This document shows positions 6,623-12,123 of a stretch of 12,123 nucleotides of DNA, piece by piece. Each line of letters begins with the position of its first letter. The stretch's first letter is position 1. A program made the translations under genes and the position numbers. The stretch is from NCBI GenBank assembly GCA_903821805.1, contig CAIJNA010000220.1:1-12123 (forward strand), read 5' to 3'. The notes under the pieces were generated by a model. The model saw only the letters and a program-made list of their open reading frames with translations, did no database searches and was not told the origin of the DNA. This DNA comes from an uncultured Campylobacterota bacterium (lineage in GTDB: Bacteria; Campylobacterota; Campylobacteria; Campylobacterales; Arcobacteraceae).

Positions 6623-6652
6623 ATTTCTAAAGAGAAATAACTCTTTAGAAAT
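6623..6652 (-). terminator. Perfect 12-base-pair hairpin directly after icd
   Basis: The arms ATTTCTAAAGAG (6623-6634) and CTCTTTAGAAAT (6641-6652) pair fully around a 6-base loop, beginning 10 bases after the icd stop. On the minus strand no U run follows, so it is more likely a 3'-end protecting stem, or the first half of a double terminator together with the hairpin at 6560-6594. Confidence 0.5.
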
Positions 6653-6662
6653 ATAGCGGCGA

Positions 6663-8867
6663 CTAAATATTATCTATAATATTATTTAAAGTAGCAGATG
6701 GTCTCATAGCTTTATTTGCTTTAGAGTCATCAGGTCTATAGTATCCACCGATATCTTGCGCTTTTCCTTCAACAGACATAAGTTCTGCCATAATTGTATC
6801 TTCATTATCTTTTAAAGCTTTTGCAATTGGAGTAAATCTTGTTGCAATTGCAGGTGCTTTAGTTTGTTTTGCTAATGCTTCAGCCCAATATTGTGCCACA
6901 AAAAAGTGAGATGCTTTATTGTCAGGCTCCCCAGCGCTTCTTCCAGGCGCTTTATTATTGTCAAGGTAACCAGCATTTGCAACATCAAGTGCTTCTGTTA
7001 CAGCTTCAAGCTCTTTAGAATTGTGTTTTTGTGCAATAAATCTTAATGATTCAGCAAGTGCTAAAAATTCACCTAGTGAATCCCATCTTAAATGTCCTTC
7101 GTTTACGAATTGTTCAACATGTTTAGGCGCAGATCCACCGGCACCAGTTTCAAATAATCCTCCACCAGCTAATTGAGGTACAATTGAAAGCATTTTTGCT
7201 GATGTTCCAAGCTCTAAGATTGGGAATAAGTCAGTTAAATAATCTCTTAAAACGTTTCCAGTTGCACTAATTGTGTCTAAACCAGCTCTTACTCGTGCTA
7301 AGCTGTATTTCATAGCTTGTTTAGGAGCTAAAATTTCATAATTAATGTTAGCTTTTTGTAAATGTGCTGGTAGGTAAGTCATCAATTTTTTAATTAAGTT
7401 CGCATCATGTGGTCTGAAGCTATCTAGCCAGAAAATTACAGGTTGACCAGTTATCATTCCTCTTTCATGAGATAATTTAACCCAGTCTTTGATAGCTGCA
7501 TCTTTAGTTCTACTCATTCTCCAGATATCACCTTTTTCAACTTTGTGACTCATTAGAATTGTTCCATTTTCATCTTTAACTTCAACTATACCATCTTCAC
7601 TAATTTCAAATGTTGTTGGGTGAGAACCATATTCTTCAGCTTTTTGTGCCATTAGTCCAACATTTGCAACATTACCCATAGTTGTAACGTCAAACTGACC
7701 ATTTAAAACACAATCATCAATAATTTCTTTGTAGAAAGTTGCATAAGTTCTATCAGGAATAACAGAAACACATTCTTCAACTTTTCCAGCTGCATTCCAC
7801 ATTTTACCACCATCTCTAACAACAACTGGCATAGAAGCATCAATAATAATATCATTTGAAGCATGTAAATTTGTGATACCTTTATCGCTATCAACCATTG
7901 CCATATTAGGTTGAGTTTTATATACGTCCATTAATGCAGATTCAATTTCAGCTTTTTTAGCAGCTGGTAATTTTTCTAACTTTTTGTATAAATCACCTAA
8001 TCCTAAATTCGCACTATAACCAATTTCTTTAAATTCAGAAGCATATTTTGCAAATACATCTTTAAAGAATACTTCTACAGCATGACCAAACATGATTGGA
8101 TCAGATATTTTCATCATTGTTGCTTTAAGATGAAGTGACCATAAGATATTGTTAGCTTTTGCATCATCAAGAGTTTTTTGGAAAAATGCTCTTAAAGCTT
8201 TTGCAGACATGAAAGTTCCATCAAGTATTTCACTATCAACAGCTTTGATTTCTTTTAAGCATTTCCCATTTAAATTTATTGTAACACTCCCGTTACCATT
8301 TTTAATTACAGATTGTTCATTTTCATAAAAATCATTTGCAGTCATATGTGCAACACAAGCTTTTGAGTTCTCATTGAATGCTCTTAGTTTATGTGGATTC
8401 TTTTTTGCAAAGTTTTTAACAGCAACAGCTGCTCTTCTGTCTGAATTTCCTTCTCTTAGAACTGGATTTACAGCAGAACCTAAGCAAGCAGAATATTTTT
8501 CTTTAATAGCTTTTTCTTCTTCAGTTTGTGCATCTTCAGGATAAGAAGGAACATCGTAACCTTGAGCTTGAAGCTCGGCAATACAAGCTTTTAATTGTGG
8601 AATTGAAGCTGAAATATTTGGTAATTTTATAATATTACAATCTGGGTCCTGAACAAGTTCACCAAGAGCTGCAAGAGCATCGTTTTGTTTTTGCTCTGGT
8701 TTTAATCTATCAGAAAATGTAGATATAACTCTTCCCGAAAGTGAAATATCACTAAGTTCTACTGCTACGTCCGCATCTTTTAAAAATGCTTGAACTATAG
8801 GTAAAAGTGAATAAGTTGCAAGAGCTGGAGCCTCGTCTATTTTTGACCAAATTATTTTTGCTGACAT
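6663..8867 (-). CDS. icd: Isocitrate dehydrogenase, monomeric NADP-dependent type (EC 1.1.1.42)
   Basis: Oxidative decarboxylation of isocitrate to 2-oxoglutarate, or the reverse carboxylation in a reductive TCA cycle. At 734 residues it matches the large monomeric IDH family (about 740), unrelated in length to the roughly 400-residue dimeric enzymes. Family motifs are IIWSKIDEAPALATYSLLPI at 5-24, REGNSDRRAAVAVKNFAK at 138-155 (isocitrate-binding serine and arginines), MKISDPIMFGHAVEVFFKDV at 252-271, DASMPVVVRDGGKMWN at 343-358, LDSFRPHDANL at 481-491, RAGLDTISATGNVLRDYLTD at 527-546 and AGGGLFETGAGGSAPKHVEQ at 567-586. The start at 8867 has AAGGA about 10 bases upstream. Two hairpins follow the gene before mdh. 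Members of this family normally use NADP+, making the enzyme a likely NADPH source. All conserved blocks are intact. Confidence 0.97.
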   Translation of the reverse strand: MSAKIIWSKIDEAPALATYSLLPIVQAFLKDADVAVELSDISLSGRVISTFSDRLKPEQKQNDALAALGELVQDPDCNIIKLPNISASIPQLKACIAELQAQGYDVPSYPEDAQTEEEKAIKEKYSACLGSAVNPVLREGNSDRRAAVAVKNFAKKNPHKLRAFNENSKACVAHMTANDFYENEQSVIKNGNGSVTINLNGKCLKEIKAVDSEILDGTFMSAKALRAFFQKTLDDAKANNILWSLHLKATMMKISDPIMFGHAVEVFFKDVFAKYASEFKEIGYSANLGLGDLYKKLEKLPAAKKAEIESALMDVYKTQPNMAMVDSDKGITNLHASNDIIIDASMPVVVRDGGKMWNAAGKVEECVSVIPDRTYATFYKEIIDDCVLNGQFDVTTMGNVANVGLMAQKAEEYGSHPTTFEISEDGIVEVKDENGTILMSHKVEKGDIWRMSRTKDAAIKDWVKLSHERGMITGQPVIFWLDSFRPHDANLIKKLMTYLPAHLQKANINYEILAPKQAMKYSLARVRAGLDTISATGNVLRDYLTDLFPILELGTSAKMLSIVPQLAGGGLFETGAGGSAPKHVEQFVNEGHLRWDSLGEFLALAESLRFIAQKHNSKELEAVTEALDVANAGYLDNNKAPGRSAGEPDNKASHFFVAQYWAEALAKQTKAPAIATRFTPIAKALKDNEDTIMAELMSVEGKAQDIGGYYRPDDSKANKAMRPSATLNNIIDNI

Positions 8868-8905
8868 TGATTTGTTTCCTTTTGTTGTATTTTAATTGTA
8901 AAAGG

Positions 8906-8914
8906 ATTTTATCA
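8906..8914 (-). promoter_or_regulatory. Candidate extended -10 promoter of icd
   Basis: On the minus strand TGATAAAAT fits an extended -10 element (TG-n-TAAAAT), about 39 bases before the icd ATG. No -35 box is recognisable. The 174-base gap between the lysine-rich frame and icd holds nothing else convincing apart from a 6-base stem (TTGATA/TATCAA) around 8979-9004, too weak to call a terminator. Confidence 0.35.
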
Positions 8915-9041
8915 TTAAAAAGTTTTGATGGGTTAAAATGTTACTAATTTTATTTATTATTTATTTTGATTGTTTCATTTTGATACATGTTGAATATTAT
9001 CAATTTGATGCGCTAGAAAGGCTATTTTATTTGTAAACTAT

Positions 9042-9425
9042 CTATTGTACGGACTTCCATATCTCTTTTGTCTGCTTTGGTTTTGTTTCTTTGTGTAACT
9101 TTTTAGAATCATTTTTTACTTTTTGATCAGAATTTGTTTTTGTCTTGCTAATCTCTTTCTTTGTCTCTTTTTTCTTTTCTGGTTTCGCGTCAGGTTGTTT
9201 GTTTTTTATATTTTTCTTACTATTTTCTTGTTTAACAGCATTCTTAGTTTCTTTCTTGGAATCTTTTTTTATATCTTTCTTAATTTCTCGTTTTGTTTCT
9301 CTTGTAATATTTTGTTTCGTCTCTTTCTTAGCATCTTTTTTTTGAGTAATCATTTTTTTAACAGGAGCTTTAACCTCATCTTTAATTGACTTAGGCTCAG
9401 GCTTATTTGTATTAGTTGTGACTAA
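9042..9425 (-). CDS. Lysine-rich reading frame, probably the C-terminal continuation of mltG in another phase
   Basis: An open frame of 127 codons starting right at the 3' edge of the A11 tract in mltG and ending at the stop at 9042. An internal ATG at 9353 would give a 103-residue protein, but it has no ribosome binding site, so independent translation is unlikely. The first part (LVTTNTNKPEPKSIKDEVKA) looks like a proline/lysine linker. The rest is extremely basic low-complexity sequence built from KKETK, KKDIKK and KKDSKKETK type units, with no cysteine and only one tryptophan near the end (EIWKSVQ). If one A were removed from the tract, MltG would read straight into it and become about 466 residues. 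I take it as a periplasmic tail of MltG, expressed by slippage, by phase variation, or in a version of the gene with 10 A. I do not recognise it as a known domain. A sequencing error in the homopolymer is the simplest alternative to real frameshifting. Confidence 0.5.
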   Translation of the reverse strand, partial: LVTTNTNKPEPKSIKDEVKAPVKKMITQKKDAKKETKQNITRETKREIKKDIKKDSKKETKNAVKQENSKKNIKNKQPDAKPEKKKETKKEISKTKTNSDQKVKNDSKKLHKETKPKQTKEIWKSVQ

Positions 9426-10443
9426 TTTTTTTTTTTGCCTCTATCACATTGCTAATATTTGCCTTGTGATCACTAAAATCTTTTGCAAAAGAATGCCCGC
9501 TTCCATCGGCTTTTTTCATAAAAAATAAAAAGCTAGATTTTGCAGGAAAAACAGCTGCTTTGATTGCATCAAATTCAACTGCACAAACAGGATCGGATGG
9601 AATACCAGCAAATTTGTATGTGTTATACGGAGTATTGTCATTCGCGATCATAGTAGGTGTAACTTTAACATGAGAATATGGACCATAATTTAAAGTTCCA
9701 TCCATTTGAAGTTTCATTTTTTTTGCTAGTCTATTGTATATAACACCAGAAACTTTTGTCATTTCTTCTTTTGAACCAGATTCTTTTTGTATAACAGACG
9801 CAATTGCAACATATCTATACCATGCAGCTCTATCATATTTTCCAAAAACTTTTAAACTATATTGTTTGTATTCATTTTCTGTGTATTCAAAAAGATATGC
9901 TAGTAAATCTTTAGGGTCCATTCCAATAGGAAGAGTGTATGTTTGTGAAAGAATATTCCCATCTTTTTTGTATGCTAATTCATTGTAAGCTTTAAATAAT
10001 TCATCTTTTGGAAGTTTTAATTTAACAGACAACTCATTGATAAAGAAATAGTATGTTTCACCAGGAATAAGTACAACCTTTGCAAGCGCTGCTTTTGATG
10101 TTGTTATTTTGTATAAAAAATCAAGTTTTGTAAGCATTGTGCTTTCAGCTTTCATATTCATATCCATCCAACCACTTTGAGGATATCCAATAAAAAACAA
10201 TGCAACTCTGTCTATCAAATTAAGGCTATATCCATTTTCATTTAGGTAAGATATAGCATTAGATGTTGATCCTTTTGGTATATAAACAACTCTCTTTGAT
10301 TCAATAGGTAAGGTTAAGTAAAATAGAATGGTGATAAAAAGTACGAGCAAAAAATCAATTGTATTTAAGACAATAATTTTTTTACTAGAATTTTTAATAT
10401 TTTCGATGGTCGTATTTATAGTTGCTTTAATGTATGGTATCAC
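9412..10443 (-). CDS. mltG: Endolytic murein transglycosylase MltG (YceG-like)
   Basis: MltG is an inner-membrane enzyme that cleaves nascent peptidoglycan strands and so may set glycan length. The 343-residue product is close to the 340 residues of the E. coli protein. One membrane helix lies at about 24-46 (VLNTIDFLLVLFITILFYLTL), followed by a LysM-like part beginning VVYIPKGSTSNAISYL at 52-67. The YceG catalytic block is AIASVIQKESGSKEEMTKVS at 213-232, with the predicted catalytic glutamate E221, then YNRLAKKMKLQMDGTLNYG (236-254), NTYKFAGIPSDPVCAVEFDA (274-293) and GSGHSFAKDFSDH (314-326). The domain is complete before the A11 tract (9426-9436), after which the frame ends at ISHN. The start is a GTG at 10443 with a poor ribosome binding site; no other usual start precedes the helix. 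Its first 116 bases overlap the AsmA-like gene on the opposite strand. A -10-like TACAAT lies at 10483-10488 (minus). Confidence 0.92.
   Translation of the reverse strand: MIPYIKATINTTIENIKNSSKKIIVLNTIDFLLVLFITILFYLTLPIESKRVVYIPKGSTSNAISYLNENGYSLNLIDRVALFFIGYPQSGWMDMNMKAESTMLTKLDFLYKITTSKAALAKVVLIPGETYYFFINELSVKLKLPKDELFKAYNELAYKKDGNILSQTYTLPIGMDPKDLLAYLFEYTENEYKQYSLKVFGKYDRAAWYRYVAIASVIQKESGSKEEMTKVSGVIYNRLAKKMKLQMDGTLNYGPYSHVKVTPTMIANDNTPYNTYKFAGIPSDPVCAVEFDAIKAAVFPAKSSFLFFMKKADGSGHSFAKDFSDHKANISNVIEAKKKISHN
9426..9436. repeat. Homopolymer of 11 T (A11 on the coding strand of mltG)
   Basis: The longest homopolymer I found in the window. On the coding strand it encodes AKKK at residues 336-339 and lies exactly where the frame of MltG would have to change to enter the lysine-rich frame. 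With 11 A, MltG stops 4 codons later; with 10 A it continues for 127 codons; with 12 A it stops 1 codon later. Confidence 0.9.
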
Positions 10444-12123
10444 GCTGAATAATCTTTCTTATAATAATATTAATATTTCCGAATTGTATTTAAAATATGA
10501 TAAAAAACTCTTTTTGCAAGTAAAAGACTTTAAATATTACAACAACAAACTTGATTTGAATATTTCGATCGAAAGTAACAATACAAATGCAATTCTGAAT
10601 TTAGAGAATATTGTATATAAAAATGAAAATTTAAAATTAAGTGGAAATGTATTATTGGATAATGAATTATTTGATACTTTCTCAGCTAATAAGAGCAAAA
10701 ATTTTAAAATTAACAATTTTGCATTTTCATTTGATGAAAATCTACCTGCAGTAATTAGTGATAAAGCAAATATTTTGTTTAACAAAGATGTGTTCTTAAC
10801 TTTTTCGAATCCAACTCTTGATGGGATAGTTCTTGATAATTCAAAAGTCGATATTTTAAATATCGATAAAGATGGAATTGTCAAAATTGATTTAAATACA
10901 AAACATATTTTGGATAAAAAATTTCTTGCAATCCTTGGTAATTATGAAATAGAACTCCCTCTTAGACAATTAAAGGGTTTAAATAACACTAATATTAAAA
11001 TTGATATTCCTTTTAGTGACGATCCAACAGAAATCTTAGTAACATCAAAAATTAAAAATAGTATTGTTTTGTTTGGTGATAATGGAGTAAAGGTCAGAAA
11101 AAGTACTATCTATCCAGCATCAAAGGTAAACACTAGAGTTATTGTAACAGCAATAAACAACACATCGCTATATGATAATTATAATATAAAATCAAGATTA
11201 CTCAACGTCCTTTATGATAATGATAAAATATTTATAAGCTCAACAAGTAATAATATTCATGGCGATAACATAACAGCAGTAGCTGAAAATTTGCACATGC
11301 AAATCAAAAACAAGAAGCTTACTTACAGTACAGTTATTAAAGATAATAAATCAAATATACTAACTTTAGAGGCACACACAGATTTAAACAAAAAAACAAC
11401 AACTGGAAAGATCTTTGCAGAGAATATTAATTATGAAAACAAAGTATCAGCAGCATCAAAAGAATTAATTTTTGAAGCTAAACATAAGCCTTTAGCTTTA
11501 CGTTTAAAAGGTAATTTAGGTCTGAAAATCAATACAGGATTAGATGAATTTAAGAATGCAGATCTTACAAATTTGGTCCTGGATTATTCTAATAATATTG
11601 TGAAATTAAAAGCAAATTTTAGCGATACACATAATACTACTTTTTTAATAAATAATATAAGTAATTTTTCAACAAATGTTTCAAGTGGAGAGCTCTCATT
11701 AATTAATTATAAGTTTAGAGATTTGGCAAAAATAGAAAATCAGAATTTGACATATTCTTTCAAGCATGACCCATTTGACTTAAATCTAGAAGGAAGCATG
11801 GAGACTATAATTGCTCCAAATGATAAGTTGTCCAATGTTTTGTACAAAAATGAAATTTCAAAAATTGATAATTTTAAAGTTCATTATTTAAATAATAAAT
11901 TAACTTTTAATGCGGATCTCAGACAGAAGGATAATAAGGCAAGCATAAGTCATACAAGTGATTTTGACAAAAACATATCAAGTGGAACGTTTTTTGTGGA
12001 AAAATTTACAAATGAAAATATTGCAAACATGGAAAACCAAAGATTTGCTTATGCAATTGAGCATAATCCCTTTAAGGCAACTATTCTTGGAGATTTGGAA
12101 ACAGTAATAAGATTTAAAAATGA
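10328..12123 (+). CDS. AsmA-like / DUF3971 (YhdP-type) envelope protein, 5' part (3' end outside window)
   Basis: A frame open from 10322 to the window edge; the ATG at 10328 gives 598 visible residues. The N-terminus has a basic start (K4, K8, K9) and a membrane anchor at about 16-38 (IIFLLEFLIFSMVVFIVALM), then GITLNNLSYNNINISELYLK and YDKKLFLQVKDF. That N-terminal pattern is what I know from AsmA/DUF3971 proteins of Campylobacterota. The rest is Asn/Lys-rich, beta-strand-like and without cysteine, with three diverged repeats of about 95-100 residues from about 320 on. AsmA-like proteins are thought to form long beta-groove bridges moving phospholipid to the outer membrane. Later starts (GTG 10331, ATG 10406, ATG 10430) are possible, but the last two cut the anchor. 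AAGG at 10310-10313 is a distant ribosome binding site (14 bases). It starts inside mltG on the opposite strand; C. jejuni has a similar divergent pair (Cj0529c/Cj0530, from memory). Confidence 0.8.
   Translation, partial: MVIKSTSKKSIVFKTIIFLLEFLIFSMVVFIVALMYGITLNNLSYNNINISELYLKYDKKLFLQVKDFKYYNNKLDLNISIESNNTNAILNLENIVYKNENLKLSGNVLLDNELFDTFSANKSKNFKINNFAFSFDENLPAVISDKANILFNKDVFLTFSNPTLDGIVLDNSKVDILNIDKDGIVKIDLNTKHILDKKFLAILGNYEIELPLRQLKGLNNTNIKIDIPFSDDPTEILVTSKIKNSIVLFGDNGVKVRKSTIYPASKVNTRVIVTAINNTSLYDNYNIKSRLLNVLYDNDKIFISSTSNNIHGDNITAVAENLHMQIKNKKLTYSTVIKDNKSNILTLEAHTDLNKKTTTGKIFAENINYENKVSAASKELIFEAKHKPLALRLKGNLGLKINTGLDEFKNADLTNLVLDYSNNIVKLKANFSDTHNTTFLINNISNFSTNVSSGELSLINYKFRDLAKIENQNLTYSFKHDPFDLNLEGSMETIIAPNDKLSNVLYKNEISKIDNFKVHYLNNKLTFNADLRQKDNKASISHTSDFDKNISSGTFFVEKFTNENIANMENQRFAYAIEHNPFKATILGDLETVIRFKN

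Noticed and set aside
9042..9353. Lysine-rich frame as an independent small gene starting at 9353
   Set aside because: No ribosome binding site before that ATG, and the frame is open without interruption back to the A11 tract of mltG, so it is better read as an mltG continuation.
9123..9389. Two plus-strand frames rich in Phe, Leu and Ser, looking like membrane proteins (9123-9389 and 9145-9345)
   Set aside because: They are the mirror image of the lysine-rich minus-strand frame: AAA and AAG codons read backwards become TTT and CTT. No ribosome binding site or family resemblance.
9734..9988. Plus-strand open frame inside mltG
   Set aside because: Covers the conserved YceG catalytic block on the other strand and has no independent support.
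10537..10884. Minus-strand open frame of 115 codons upstream of mltG
   Set aside because: Antisense to the AsmA-like gene, which has the coherent anchor and repeat structure; Leu/Ser/Phe-rich translation without features.

Overview
The window is strongly AT-rich bacterial DNA that looks like a chromosomal segment of a Campylobacterota (epsilonproteobacterial) organism, probably from the Arcobacter/Sulfurimonas side of the group. This rests on gene order and protein style, not on a database search. Three things support it: enolase followed directly by an FtsB-like coiled-coil protein and an AMIN-domain protein; a monomeric isocitrate dehydrogenase next to a malate dehydrogenase; and mltG divergent from an AsmA/DUF3971-type gene close to icd-mdh. 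I recall the same partners in Campylobacter jejuni (around Cj1670-Cj1672 and Cj0529-Cj0532). I see no tRNA, rRNA, CRISPR array, insertion sequence or phage gene.

Layout. The left edge holds the 3' part of a TIGR02757/DUF2400-family gene (+). A 321-base non-coding gap with the likely eno promoter follows. Next is a tightly overlapping plus-strand operon: eno, an FtsB/DivIC-like membrane coiled-coil protein, and a secreted AMIN-domain protein (870-3117). A convergent gap separates this from a minus-strand block, read right to left: icd (monomeric IDH), mdh, fumarase alpha subunit, fumarase beta subunit, and a DnaQ-fold exonuclease with an ExoX-like C-terminal motif (8867-3261). Further right is mltG (minus), whose end is interrupted by an A11 tract, followed by a lysine-rich reading frame in another phase. 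At the right edge an AsmA-like gene (+) starts inside the 5' end of mltG and runs out of the window.

Function. icd, mdh and the two-subunit [4Fe-4S] fumarase cover the isocitrate/2-oxoglutarate, oxaloacetate/malate and malate/fumarate steps of the oxidative or reductive TCA cycle; eno supplies the glycolysis/gluconeogenesis step beside it. The other genes mostly concern the cell envelope: MltG cuts nascent peptidoglycan, AMIN domains bind cell wall, FtsB-like proteins act in division, and AsmA-like proteins are linked to lipid transport to the outer membrane.

Most of the window is ordinary housekeeping DNA, and I do not see a convincing new multi-gene system. The points most worth a second look are: (1) the A11 tract in mltG, where one base fewer would add a 127-residue basic tail; (2) the 116-base antisense overlap that encodes both N-terminal membrane anchors of MltG and the AsmA-like protein; (3) an identical 14-base promoter-like motif before eno and mdh; (4) the altered coenzyme loop of the malate dehydrogenase; and (5) two perfect hairpins between icd and mdh.
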